A stretch of 64,000 nt of DNA from Blastomussa wellsi (taxonomy: Eukaryota; Cnidaria; Anthozoa; Scleractinia; Plerogyridae): the NCBI GenBank assembly GCA_947652115.1, contig OX393572.1:15387862-15451861 (forward strand), read 5' to 3'. Under the pieces are notes generated by a model, which worked only from the letters and a program-made list of their open reading frames with translations, did not search any database and was not told the DNA's origin. The position numbers were made by a program, and so were the translations under genes. This document shows, one piece after another, positions 47,934 through 59,509 of this stretch (positions within the stretch are counted from its first letter, which is position 1; each line of letters starts with the position of its first letter).

Positions 47934-50900
47934 GTAATTATTTACTCGCGGCCTTTCTAATGCCTTTTCATTGAAGAGTCAGTGAACACCTGTTTGAGCC
48001 ACCTAGGGTTGAGTACCTGCTCAAACAAATTTGGAACAATTGATCTCAAAGCTAAACAGGCTTTTATCCAGATGGCCGTCCAGGCATCCTGAAGATGGCC
48101 ACTTTTTAAGAAAATTGTTTTATTTTCCATATGTTTCTTTATAAGTTGTTCATTTTATCCTGGCTAAAAGCATGAAGCTGAATATGCATGCCAAGTTATC
48201 CATATGTCAAGATAATGGTCAGTCTTGTGGAAGCTTATCCCGGTTTCCGTTGCATGATGTGACTAGGAGTATTTCTTCTTCAACCCCTGGATGGGATGCA
48301 AGTCCATCGCAGGGTTACACCCAGCATTCAATTCGCAGTTCTCATTTGTACACCTGATTGGACAGAGGCACTACAAAACTGAAATGTTTTGCCAAGAACA
48401 CAGCGCAGTGCCCAGGCGAGGAATTGCTCCCACACTGCTCAATCTGGAATCCTACAAACTGGTACTAACCATTAGGCTACCGCGCCTTCCACACAAATAA
48501 CTTTGTTACTTTTCTTGTTGTCCTTCTAGACTGTGGATCCCAAACGAGTTGCAGCAGGTCGCAGCTGGGATTGCTTTGAACAGCTTCTAGACAATCCACC
48601 TGAAGTATTCATGGATGCTTCACAGCTTCTTCTCAAGTTTGCATCCAATATTATTAACAATCCGGACAACCCCAAATATAGAACAATAAGGGTTGGCAAC
48701 AAGATCTTTCAATCTCGTCTTTTACCTGTGAATGGAGCTGTTGAATGTCTCTTTACTATGGGGTTCCAAGAGGTACAATCATGTTGATCACAGAAAACTT
48801 GTTAGTGATAATGATGATGATAATCTATACTGGGGGCTCACTTCACTTACACTCAGTGGTATTTTGTGAGCCTTTTGAAAATCAATTAAAATCAACCAAT
48901 CAGATTACAAGACAAGACAAGCACAACATACAATGCACAACAAATAGTTGTCAACAGTTGTCTGCAATTTCCGACCCTAAGGTGTAGTTATAATTGTCAG
49001 TACTCATGCACAGCATTAAAAGATACTTTACTGCAGTGTAAAGCCAACTTAAAGCTGGCGTAATCATCTGTTTTAAGCTGATTTGTGCTTACCTTTACAT
49101 TTGTTAGAACTTTCCTCTATGCCACCTTCACACTCATAATAAACAGCTTGGGTAAATGCACTAAAACATGTAACCATAACAACTATAGTTCATAGCATAA
49201 AGTTGGATGACCAACTTTAAGAAGATTTAAGCCAGCTTTAATTTTATGTAAATCTCTATTTTCATAATGTGCTGGATATCCTAACTGAAAAATATTTTAA
49301 CAAGTTATTTTAAACTTTACAGAGAGGTGACCAGCTGGTTTGTCCACCAGGGGAGTCGTTAGAGAACATGCTGATTCTTCAAGACACGATAAATGACGAG
49401 CAAAGCCGCCAAGATGCTGCAAAGGGACCACAACCTGCTCCAACAACCACACAGAATAACCACGAACCTTCAGGCCAATTCCCTGGTTGCTCACAACCTT
49501 CTATCATTTCCAATCCAGCTTCGACCTCATCGGTAATAACCTAAGACTTTGCAGTTGATTATTTCTCGGTTAGGCGATCCCTATTTTTGTTTATTGTCAA
49601 ATGCGTTTCCTGATTTTGGGTCAGCCGGAAAAGAAAAAAAAGCAAAAAGAAATGGAGAAGAAGTCTGGAACTAGGAGGCCTGGTACCTCAGCATAATAAC
49701 CGTGGAGCTGGGGAGCCGATAAGACGCGGCTACAAAGTCAGCATGGTGGTATGGAGGAACGAGTGAAGGGACAGCGTTTATGTGTTTTCCTTTCACACGG
49801 ACAGAAAGCCTAAGTAAAAACTAAAAAGCCTATTAAGTAAAAACTTAAAATCTGTTTATGTGTCATTGGCTTCATTGCCTTAATCATAACATTTTTTTTT
49901 AAATCTGGGTCGGTCAGATGATACTAAATGGAAAAAATAAGGGGATAGCTTTTTATTTAGTTAGTCAGAGGGCCAAAGCAATCAGATTACTCTGTTGCCT
50001 TCCAGTATTTGTTGAATATTGGAGCAGTTGTACACTGTCCCAAATGATCCTTTGCCGGTGTTTTTGTTTTCACTTCATATTTCAGGAAAAGGAGAAAGAC
50101 TTTCTTCTAAGACTTCAGAGCTCATTACAGCATGTTCTCCTCTATGAAAATCCAGATTTACAACGGAGAGCACGTGACATAATTCCTCTAGCTGATCTCA
50201 AGAAAAAAGCTAAGGAAGCCAGTGAAAAAACAAAGAAAGCAGGAGAGGTTGGAGTTGACGAAAGGGACTGTCTTGTATTAGAACTTCTTGGTTGGTTTAA
50301 AGGTAATGTTTCCTGTTATGCTGGAGGGTTTGAGTCAACTGGGAGAGGGGGCATTTTTTTTCTGTGCCTTGCTTCAAATTGTATACTTTTAAATGCGTGT
50401 TGGGCTGCAAGTTTTGATTACCATTGGTAGATGTACATGTAGCAAAGACATTAACTGCTCACACAATTCCAATGGAAGGGCAAAATGTTGTTTGCTCACG
50501 GCACAAATCACAGTAAAGGTGTCCTCATTCTTTTTAGCGATGACCTCCAAATTGATATTAAGAACGTGCAGGTGGACAACAATGGCCGGTACATTTTTGT
50601 GCATGCGCTTGTTCAAGATGCGCCTTTTCTTTTTGTCAATTTATACGCACCAACTAAAACATGTGAACAAATCTTATTCTTTGATCAATTTGCGAACATC
50701 CTAGAGAATACGAATTTGGATCCTAACTGTCAAATCATTATTGGCGGTGATTTTAACACTCATCTTGATCCCTTTCTTGACAATCTAGGTGGTAGAATGG
50801 AATCCAAACCTTCGGCTAAAAAAATCAGAGAGATATTGACTGCAAATGATTTGACTGATATTTGGAGAACTCGAAATCCTGAAAAGAAACAATTTACCTG

Positions 50901-53900
50901 GACTCAAAAGAAACCTTTAATAAGACGACGCCTGGACTACTGGCTCGTCAGCACTGAAATCCAAGATGACATTACTGAAGCAAACATAGTTCCTGCGATA
51001 AAATCGGATCATTCAGCTATTATTCTAACATTAAATAGTCTTGATAAACAGCCTTTCGGTCCTTCGTACTGGAAGTTAAATTCTAGCCTTCTGGACGACG
51101 CTAATTACATTCATCTCATCTTTTCGAAATACTCTGACTGGGTCGATGAATTCAAAGATGTAACAGATAAATGAGTCCTGTGGGACTTAATTAAGTATAG
51201 AATAAGGCAAGTTTCTATAAAATACAGCAAGGAAAAAGCAAGAGAACGACGTGCTCGCCTGGCTGAAGCCGAACAGAAAGTCAAAGAATATGATCAATTA
51301 TGCAATGCAGACCCTTCAGACAAAAATATTTGTAATCTTGACACTGCTAAATATGAATATGAACTTCTTTATGACTACATTGTGCGCGGTAACATTGTAC
51401 GGTCAAGAATTAACTGGTATGAAAATGGTGAAAAAAATTCAAAATATTTTCTTAACTTAGAGAACGCAAGATCCGGTAAAACCGCAGTCTGTAGACTTTT
51501 CGATTCAAATGGTAAGATTGCAGTTAATCCGCAAACTATTCTAGATGAACTAAAAAGCTACTATCAAAATTTGTACAGAAACCAAGATCACAATCTGAGT
51601 GAAGAGCTTTGCTCCGATTTCCTAGAAAATAATGGTATACCGACCTTAAGCGAGCAATCTGCATTGCTATGCGAAGGAATGCTCTCGCTCACGGAATGCT
51701 ACAATGCCCTACAAAAATTCTCCAATGGTAAAGCCCCTGGTAACGATGGCCTTACTGCTGAGTTTTACAAACGTTTCTGGAATTTATTAGGTCAACAGCT
51801 TACAGACTCCTTAAACTTTTCCTTCGAGCACGGTGCCTTATCTAATTCACAAAGGCAAGCCATTATTAAGCTGATCGACAAAAAAGATAGAGACAGGAGA
51901 TATATAAAGAACTGGCGACCCATTTCTCTTTTAAATGTCGACGTTAAGATTGCCTCGAAAGCCCTTGCCTTGCGTTTAGAAAAAGTCTTACCAGAAATTA
52001 TACATGCTGATCAGTATGCCTATGTCAAAGGAAGAACAATATTTGATGCGGTGCGAACAATTGATGATATTATGCATTACACCAAAATCAAACAGCTGCC
52101 TGGACTTATGATTGCCTTTGATTTTGAGAAAGCATTCGACTCAGTTAGCTGGTCCTTCTTGTTCAAGGCTTTAAAATCTTTTAAGTTTGGTGATTCTTTT
52201 ATTAAATGGGTCTCCATACTCTACACTAGCATATCAAGCTGTGTTCTTAATAATGGCTTTTCCACACACTTGAAAACATCAATAAGCCGATAAAGATTCT
52301 AGGGGTATATTTTACTTACAACTTGCGTAAAAGTCAAGAACTCAACTTTGATGCAATATTGAACTCCATATCAAAGACCTTAAAAAGGTGGAAGTGGAGA
52401 AATCTCACTCTGTTTGGTAAAATGCAAGTCGTTAAAACTTTCATTATACCTAAGTTTATCTTTCGGGCATCTCTGATCTGCTTGTCTGCGGACATTGTTA
52501 AGCAAATTAATTCCATTATCTACAACTTTATCTGGAAAGGAAAGGATAAAAACGGTGGTTTGAGAATGCCTCATATTCAAACATCAATCGACACGCAACG
52601 TATTATTTGCCTTAAGAAATACTGTGAAGACTACAGTAGCCCTTGGAAACTCATACTTTCTTTTTTTCTGAAGGACCAGGGCGGAAAACTTCTTCTGCAC
52701 TGTAACTTTAGTACTTTCGATCTTCCTAGTTGTCTTCCTCCTTTTTATAGGGAATGTTTTGCAGTCTGGTCCAGCCTATCGAATATATCTCATGTGTCTA
52801 CCCGCGAAGAAGTACTTAATCAAATATTATGGAACAATCAATACTTACGAGTTGACAAAAAACCTGTTTTTTGTAGGAAGCTCTTCTCTAAGGGTATTAT
52901 ATATCTTGCAGATATTCTAACAAATCAAGGAAGACTTAGTTCTTGGAACTCCTTCAAGGCAAGGGGACTTAATGTGAACGAATACTTTCTGCTCGTAGGT
53001 CTTTACAACTCGCTACCTCTAGAATGGAAGAATTTTATCATCTCTACCAACGAAGCTCAAGTTACCATGGAGAAAAATACCACGAATTCGCCCACTTTAA
53101 ACTTAAAAGGCAACACTCTAAGTCTTGATTCAATTACCTCTTCAAAATTGTATTGGAAACTTATCGAAACCATTCAGGTTGATCCTCCTGCACGTTCTAA
53201 ATATGTTGCTTTGTATCCCAATTGTAATCTTGACTGGGAAGTCATCTATCTGATTCCACACACTGTGACCCTCGATACCAAAACAAGAATGTTTCAATAC
53301 AAAGTACTAAACCAAATACTTTTCACAAATAAGTCGTTATACAAAATGAAAATTGTTGAGTCACCCCTTTGCTCCTTCTGTAAGACCGTAGAGGAATCTC
53401 TTGAGCACTTATTCTGTAGTTGCGATTTTAGTTGCGCTTTTTGGACGTCTGTTGTTCTTTGGGTTAAATCTCTGCAAATCAATATTGCTTCTTTAAAAAA
53501 TGAAGATATTATTTTTGGTATAACTCAAAAGATGTCTCATTGGTTACTTTTAAACCATATTATTATTGCTGGAAAACAGATAATTTACCAAAATCGTTTA
53601 AAGAACTTCGCACCATTGTTGTCTCATCTTGTAGTTAGATTGAAGCATATAGAATCTATTGAACGAGCAATCGCCACAAAGAACAATAGACTGGAATTTC
53701 ACGAAAGGAAGTGGAAGCCTTTTCTTTCTTAAAATTAAAATGAAGGAAGGATAATTTTTTTTTTTTTGGAGTGTAATGTAACATTATGTAGCGTAATGTA
53801 AACTAGTGTAGAAATGTAAACTAGTGCAATGTAGCGTCTGTCATGTATGTAAATATCAAAAAAATAAAAAATAATTAAAATTTAAAAAAAAAAAACTGCT

Positions 53901-56900
53901 CACACAATTACGTTATTTATCATACTCATTTCTCAAATCGTGCTCAAAGTGAGGACGTTTTCATGACAGCTTCAATATAAATAAACAAGTCTGTTCTTGT
54001 CAAACTGTCATGCATTTTCATATCACATTTTTTCCACACACAACAGAAAAAGTTTCTTTTCAGAAGAACACAGTTAATTTTGAAAAGGCAAATTTAAAAA
54101 AAATGCTGCCAGTAATCTATTTTTGTTTCTGTACGTCAGAGCATAGTACAGTATAGTATAGTATATGCTATAATTATACTTACACTGGGAATTTGGATGA
54201 TTTCAGTGTAAGTGTACCTTATTAACATAAATTATCAGGTCAGCCTGTCCACACCCCTACTACTTGTTTCCTTCTACTCTTCAAGTTATCTTTGGGAGAT
54301 CTGTAAGATAAACTCTGTGATGAAATTTATCTTCAGTTGGTGTTGATTTGTCCTCTTCATTCTAAGTTTGTGACATTTTGTTTTTGTCCAATCCATCCAG
54401 GCACTTTTTTCAAGTGGGTGGACAAACCCACCTGTCCATCATGTGGCTCGCTGACATTCCCAGTGGGTGTGGTCCCACCCACTCCTGAGGAAATGATTTG
54501 GGGCGCTGGAAATGTGGAAAGTTATAAATGCCAATTTTGTGGAAAGATTACGAGATTTCCAAGATACAATCATCCAGCAAAACTCCTAGGTAAGAGATGA
54601 CTTGAAAGACATTCTATTTCAATAAGCTTTTATTTGAAGCCACTTAGTGTGTTCTTTTTGGAATCAGCTGATGTTATTGGTTCTTACACTACTCTATTCA
54701 CCATTGGTAGAAACTCAGCTGTGTTCTATTGGAAAACTGTGAATTTGATTGGTTCATAAGCCGTCTTCTATTTGCTGATAGAAAACAATATTGCGCACGT
54801 CAACTGGTCTCACCAGTTTTCTTTATTTTTGGCTTAAAAGTACAAATGAAAATCATTATTGTATCTTTTGGAATGAGATCCTTTTAATTAGTGTTTCTAC
54901 TAAAACAATTAGGACTACTCGCCCTCATTTTCTATGAGCAATAGTCAACTCGGCTGTGCCTCATTGACTATTCTCTCACTGAAAACTTGGGCTCGTAGTC
55001 TAATTGTTAAATAGAACATAATAACATGCTCATTGCTTGTGATAGTGACAAAAATATTCATAATTGCAAAGCAAGTATTCTCGAAGAGTGCACATCAAGA
55101 TCCTCGCTTTTTGGCTGCTTGTAAAGTTTGGCCTTGCTCCAGTTTTTGTGTGGCCAAAAAGTGAGAAGTGGATCATATGTGGGCTGATCATGTGTGCTCA
55201 ACAGGAACATTTGCTACGCAGACTAAGTTTGCTGCCTTCTCCTTTTTGCAGAAACCCGCCGAGGAAGATGTGGCGAGTGGGCTAACTGTTTCACATTATG
55301 CTGTCGAGCTGTGGGATTTGAGGCGAGACATGTCCTAGATTGGACAGATCATGTGTGGACAGAGCTTTACTCTGAAGCCCAACAGAGATGGCTTCATTGC
55401 GACTCATGTGAGAACACTTGTGATAAACCACTGCTTTATGAAGCTGGCTGGGGAAAGAAGCTAAATTATATTATAGCTTTCTCTTATGAACAGGTCAGTA
55501 GATTAGTTCCAGGTGAATATTGAACAATAGCGGAGCTCCAGCATGTACCAAACCACATACTAGGACATTTGGTAAACCCATCAAGCTAAAAACCTTTGAT
55601 CACTTGATTGTCCATCCATATGTTCATGTATGTATGTCACATGTTCTACGCGTGTGTAAGCTGAATTGCACCTTTATTTTAATCTTTGTGTGCGTAACTA
55701 CTAGTTAGTGGAGTTATTTTGCTGTTTTAACTCAAGATTCTGATCTCAGTAGGTTTAGGAAATTTTATGAAAAAAGGGAAACATTTTATTCCAGGAATCA
55801 TAGGTTTAAGTTGCATGTCAAAGTGAATCTAGGATTAAAATGCTTATAATAAATATATTTTTGTTTGTTTTGTGTGTTAAGGTATTAGATGTGACATGGC
55901 GTTACTCTGCTAAACATGACGAAGTCAGGAAGACAAGGAATTTAGTGTCTGAAGAGTGGCTACTAAAAACGCTTAACAGAATGACAGAAGAGGTAAAATA
56001 ACTTACTTAACTGCAAAGGATTTTGATTTCACTGATTAATTAATGTTTGACTGCCTGCATGAGTAAAATTCACAAATTTCTTGTGTAGTTTCCAGCAATC
56101 ATTAATTGTTCTGGGACATTTGACTGTGTAAAAGAAACCTTAAAATAATAGTTTACCAGGGAAGAAAAACACCCAAGAGGGAACAATAAACTCCGAAGAA
56201 ACAAGGATGGCTTCGAATGAGGAGAAGGATTGGAATTGACAAATTGAAAAAAGTCAGGCATAGCCTTTCAAGATGTGTTATCCGAGACAGAGTCCTTTAC
56301 TTGACTACATGGAAAACCCTCACCCGCCCCACCCCTAACCCATCTACATGGAAAGCCCTCACCCACCCCACCCCTAACTCATCTACATAGAAAAACCCTC
56401 ACCCACCCCACCCCTAACCCATCTACATGGAACCCTCACCCACCCCACCATCTACATAGAAAACCCTCAACCACCCCACCCCTAACCCATCTATATGGAA
56501 AACCCACCCCACCCCTAACCATCTACATGGAAAACCCTCACCCACCCCACCTTTAACAATCTACATGGAGAACCCTCACCCACCCCACCCCTAGCCCATG
56601 TTTCTGCAATTAAATCACTGAGAAACAATGAAAATGAAAATGAAAACATAAGCTAGAAGTGGGGTGGGTGGGCAATTTTCCCAGAGCTGATGTTTGATCC
56701 AAATAAGGAATAAATTGTCAGATTAAAAAAAGGAAATAAGATTTAAAAAGTTAAAAACTCTCTAAACCGATTTTGTTTTTTTAGCGTCAAAGAAGCTTAA
56801 GCGAAGAGCGGCGAAAAGTGTTACTAGAGCGCCAAGTGAAGGAAGTGGTGGAGTTTTTCACCATCAAGTCTGTCCACGATGGTGAACTACAGGGAAGAAT

Positions 56901-59482
56901 GTCGGGTTCTTTAGCTTGGAGGCTGGTACGAGGTGAAACCAAACAGCAAGAAAATGAATGGGAGGTAAGAAGGGAATAAAGTAGGTTTTCGCGCACAACC
57001 AAGAAATCCTATCTGGCAAGAGTGGAAAATATGTAGCAGGTGCCAAGCCCAGGAAATCATGCAGGGAGTGCCAAGAGCGGGAAATTGTGCATAAGCCAAG
57101 TCAAGATTTGTTTGGGTTGCCCCTCTGAACACATTTTCAAACTTTTTAATAACCAGTTCAAATTTGCATTGCTAAAAGGGATTAAGATGTTTTTCCCGGG
57201 ATAAATATTTACTCCTTCTCTGTTCTAAAGTTCTGTTTCTTTATTGCAGCACGAACCTTATATTTATAAACCTACTGAAGAAGAAATTAAAGAAAAGAGG
57301 TGGGAACCATTATTATTATAGAAACCAAATATCCTTGTTATGAAAGAACGGACGACAGAGACCAATTGTACCATATTTTTAATACGTTGTGTTTACTTTT
57401 CTTGCAGATTGCGAATTTGCTTCAATTGTGTCATAAACAAGTATCTTAGAGGCTATGATAGAAAGCTAGATTTGTCAGGCTGGCAATCAAGGGTCGCTGG
57501 ATACAACTCTATCACTCGTAAAGTGGAGAGGGACTGGAAAATGGTGAGTGTTATAACTAGTGTCACTCTCATTCACAAAACTGCTTGTCCCTCATAACTG
57601 GCTGGGCATGTGCATGAGGAACGATTGGCTCGAATCTAACAAAAGGAGTCCAATCAAATCAACTGTTTTAAATTCTCTTTGTTGTCATTTAATATAACGG
57701 TTGATTTGATTGGACTCCCTTTGTTAGTTTCTAGCCAATCAAACCAGAGCCACTTGTTCCTCGTGCACAGGCCCAGCTGACAAAGAGGGACATGCAGCCC
57801 TGGGAACGAGAATGAACTACGTGTTGTGTCTGTCTGTTTGGCTAAGTCTGCCTGTATAGAAACAAGGATGGTTTCTAGCGACTTAACTTCAGTTCTATTA
57901 TCTTTTTTACCCAAACCTTATCGCCGCCGAATTCTGCTTGCAGTGAATTGAACAACATTAACAATTTCGGACAAAGAGTAGTACGGTACTTTTGTTTGAG
58001 TGGTTATAGTGATATTTCAACTTGTTTCCTTGCGTTGTTTGACAGGTGAGCGTTCTTTCGAGGTTTCAAGTATCCAAAGTAAATATTTTGCATGTTAAAT
58101 CTATTGTTTTTGCACTTAGTTGTTTTAAATTTTTTTTCCAGGTCTACTTAGCAAGGACAGAAACCGCTTCAACAGGCTCAATCACGTGGAAGATAGATTT
58201 AAATTCTTGTGATCTAGTGATTGACAACGTAACAATAGTAGCAACAAGCGTCACGTTTCAGACTGGACAAGTAGACTGGAAACTAACGGGTGACGAAATG
58301 AGTCAAATTGAAACGCTCTCAGGAGGTACGTGATGCAGTATCTAATTGTCCGCGCAATATCAGTGCATTGTCAATCACCCAATTCTCATTAGGAGCATTG
58401 AGAGCGCCTGTCTGTCGTGCGGGGGGTCGAGGGTTCTAGCCCCAGACCGGACCAACACTCAGGTTCTCAAAATAACTGAGAAGAATGGGATATCGGTCGT
58501 TTCGCCTACAAGTCGATTCACCTACAAGTTGTTTCGCCGACATTAAATGGATTAAAGAACGAGGTATATTCATGTAGGAGCTCTCATCTTTCGGCTCATG
58601 GATTAAAGAATGAGATGCATTCATGTGTAGCGCGCTGTTAGCGAGTTTTGAGTTAATTAAAACTTTTTGAACAATTATCCAGTGTAGGCGAAACGACTTG
58701 TAGGCGAAACGACCGGCTACCACCCACGCACTTATCGCAAAGAGAAAGGTATGGAGTTTCCGATGTTGTGGTCTGTCCTTGTTTCGAAATTTCATCATAA
58801 TATTCTTTGTAAACTGCTTAATGCAGTCTGGTCCGCAAATTGCCCCGCAAAGTGTTGAAAAGCGCGTTGAGCATGTGAAAATCCGCTACATAAATGCCGC
58901 TATTGATCAAATGAACAAAGCATTTGCAAACGGAAGGGCCAAGTTTATTTTAATCAGTCCCCGATTAATAAGAGCAAACAACTCGAAAAGTTAACAGTTG
59001 CCGTGCCTTGCAATGGCGGGAGAGTAAACATGCTTGACACGCCTTGCAGAGACAGGAAAGGCAAATTGCTTGATGCCCTTTGAAATTATTTGATGGGGCT
59101 TGCAATGGCGGGAAGTAAACATGGTTGAAGCCCTTTTTAATGGAGGAAAAGATATTAACGTGCCTTGCAATGGCGAGAAATTCATGACGCACTTTTGATA
59201 GTATAAAGTTTTTCAAACCCTGCAGACACTTGTCTTGTCGTAAAGGGAACATAACAGCACGACATATTTGCTTGTCTTTTACCGACAGGTCAAGAATCCA
59301 CCATAACGTCTGCTCTCAGTGGCTCCAAGACTCTCAAACTCACGGCCACGCTCAGTGGCGGGAAGGGGGACGTTGCCTGGCAACACGCGCAACTCTTTCG
59401 TCAGAGTTTTGGCAGCGAGAGTGATTATCCACTTGACATACTAGTCACCTTTCGAGAACCCACTCACGATACCCGCCTCTAG
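45303..59482 (+). CDS. NGLY1: Peptide:N-glycanase (NGLY1/PNG1 family) with N-terminal thioredoxin domain, complete
   Basis: Fourteen exons: 45303-45415, 47036-47132, 47787-47933, 48530-48772, 49323-49532, 50086-50302, 54401-54589, 55252-55493, 55882-55992, 56785-56964, 57250-57299, 57408-57543, 58142-58325, 59289-59482. All phases agree; 770 residues. Order: thioredoxin (1-119), PUB (120-200), linker (201-270), catalytic core (271-523), PAW (about 540-770). The enzyme removes N-glycans from misfolded glycoproteins retrotranslocated from the ER to the cytosol, before the proteasome. PUB binds p97/VCP-type partners; PAW binds high-mannose glycan. Vertebrate NGLY1 has PUB but no thioredoxin; C. 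elegans PNG-1 has thioredoxin and, as far as I recall, no PUB. This protein has both. No signal peptide, consistent with a cytosolic enzyme. Confidence 0.95.
45886..46280. mobile_element. 395-bp foldback MITE with TTAA target duplication, glycanase intron 1
   Basis: It is flanked by TTAA at 45882-45885 and 46281-46284. The ends are AGTACACTT and its near-complement GTGCACT. Long internal arms pair GCACCAGTTTGAAA with TTTCAAACTGGTGC and GACCGAGTCA with TGACTCGGCC. TTAA flanks fit the piggyBac or Kolobok superfamilies. Confidence 0.75.
46284..46613. mobile_element. 330-bp MITE abutting the previous one
   Basis: The ends are AAGGCCATTTCCAGTC and its complement GACTGGAAATGGCCTT. It shares its left boundary with the TTAA of the neighbouring element. 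Confidence 0.7.
48225..48490 (-). mobile_element. SINE copy, reverse orientation, in glycanase intron 3
   Basis: Complement of the 39106 family: CCCGGTTTCCGTTGCATGA, CCCTGGATGGGATGC and, at the tRNA-like end, CTAACCATTAGGCTACCGCG. It covers nearly the whole element and sits directly before the PUB exon. Confidence 0.75.
48530..48772 (+). CDS. NGLY1: PUB domain exon of the glycanase
   Basis: A single 81-codon exon, phase 0-0. The pattern [58 protein letters not shown] matches the PUB helical domain of NGLY1. The terminal GFQE reads like the usual hydrophobic groove end. This domain binds the C-terminal tail of p97/VCP in vertebrates. Confidence 0.92.
49323..49532 (+). CDS. NGLY1: Linker exon between PUB and catalytic core
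   Basis: Seventy codons. It begins with the last PUB strands ([16 protein letters not shown]) and continues as a Gln/Pro/Ser-rich disordered stretch. Phase 0-0, with a strong donor at 49533. Confidence 0.85.
49625..49696 (+). CDS. Candidate alternative terminal exon giving a thioredoxin-PUB-only product
   Basis: After a CAG acceptor ending 49624, 23 phase-0 codons follow, very Lys-rich ([15 protein letters not shown]), then a stop. Spliced from the linker exon it would end the protein before the glycanase core. I see no AATAAA close by, and homology is lacking, so this is only a possibility. Confidence 0.25.
   Translation, partial: PEKKKKQKEMEKKSGTRRPGTSA
50086..55992 (+). CDS. NGLY1: Catalytic core of the peptide:N-glycanase (exons 6-9)
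   Basis: Exons 50086-50302, 54401-54589, 55252-55493, 55882-55992. Exon 7 contains the zinc-binding pairs CPSC and CQFC. Exon 8 begins [14 protein letters not shown] and holds the triad: Cys412 (RCGEW), His439 (DHVWTE) and Asp456 (HCDSCE). The spacings 27 and 17 equal those of the mouse enzyme (306, 333, 350). [12 protein letters not shown] and [13 protein letters not shown] follow as in NGLY1. Nothing essential is missing, so an active deglycosylase is expected. Intron 6, between exons 6 and 7, has been enlarged by a LINE. Confidence 0.95.
50469..53893 (+). mobile_element. 5'-truncated, dead L1/Tx1-clade LINE in glycanase intron 6
   Basis: The insertion is bounded by a perfect duplication AACTGCTCACACAATT (50453-50468 and 53894-53909) and ends in an A-rich tail. 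ORF2 is read in the same direction as the host gene. The endonuclease end survives ([25 protein letters not shown]), then the first half of reverse transcriptase ([30 protein letters not shown]) and the C-terminal part with a zinc-finger-like CSFC...H...CSC. Damage: truncated 5' end, one in-frame TGA at 51172-51174, and a deletion with frame change near 52260-52300 that removes the catalytic YADD region. It cannot move itself. Confidence 0.93.
53910..54400 (+). other. Rest of glycanase intron 6
   Basis: AT-rich, with a short GTATAGTATAG simple repeat near 54148-54175. No exon or mobile element identified. Confidence 0.5.
56305..56599. repeat. 39-bp minisatellite, 8 copies, glycanase intron 9
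   Basis: The unit is CTACATGGAAAACCCTCACC then CACCCCACCCCTAACCCAT. Units start at 56305, 56344, 56383, 56423, 56452, 56491, 56523 and 56561; three are short by deletion. Confidence 0.9.
56785..59482 (+). CDS. NGLY1: PAW domain region of the glycanase (exons 10-14)
   Basis: Exons 56785-56964, 57250-57299, 57408-57543, 58142-58325 and 59289-59482. [14 protein letters not shown] marks the start of PAW, followed by [34 protein letters not shown] and [14 protein letters not shown], all as in NGLY1. Stop TAG at 59480-59482 after [10 protein letters not shown]. The domain binds the oligomannose part of the substrate in the mouse enzyme. Confidence 0.93.
57581..57797. mobile_element. 217-bp foldback MITE, glycanase intron 12
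   Basis: CTGCTTGTCCCTC pairs with GAGGGACATGCAG, and AGGAGTCCAATCAAATCAAC with GTTGATTTGATTGGACTCC. It lies 37 bp after the donor of exon 12. Confidence 0.8.
58395..58450 (+). mobile_element. tRNA-like fragment, probably a SINE head
   Basis: GAGAGCGCCTGTCTGTCGTG and GGTTCTAGCCCC look like an anticodon-arm region and a box B, but an acceptor stem cannot be closed. Confidence 0.35.
58494..58715. mobile_element. 222-bp foldback with GTTTCGCCTACAAGTCG arms
   Basis: CGGTCGTTTCGCCTACAAGT at the left pairs with CTTGTAGGCGAAACGACCG at the right; each end has an internal repeat of the same motif. Intron 13 of the glycanase gene. Confidence 0.75.
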
Positions 59483-59509
59483 AGTTTATAAACACAAAAT
59501 ATATTGCTG

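Noticed and set aside
58395..58450. A functional tRNA gene
   Set aside because: Box B-like and arm-like words are present, but no acceptor stem closes; more likely a SINE head.
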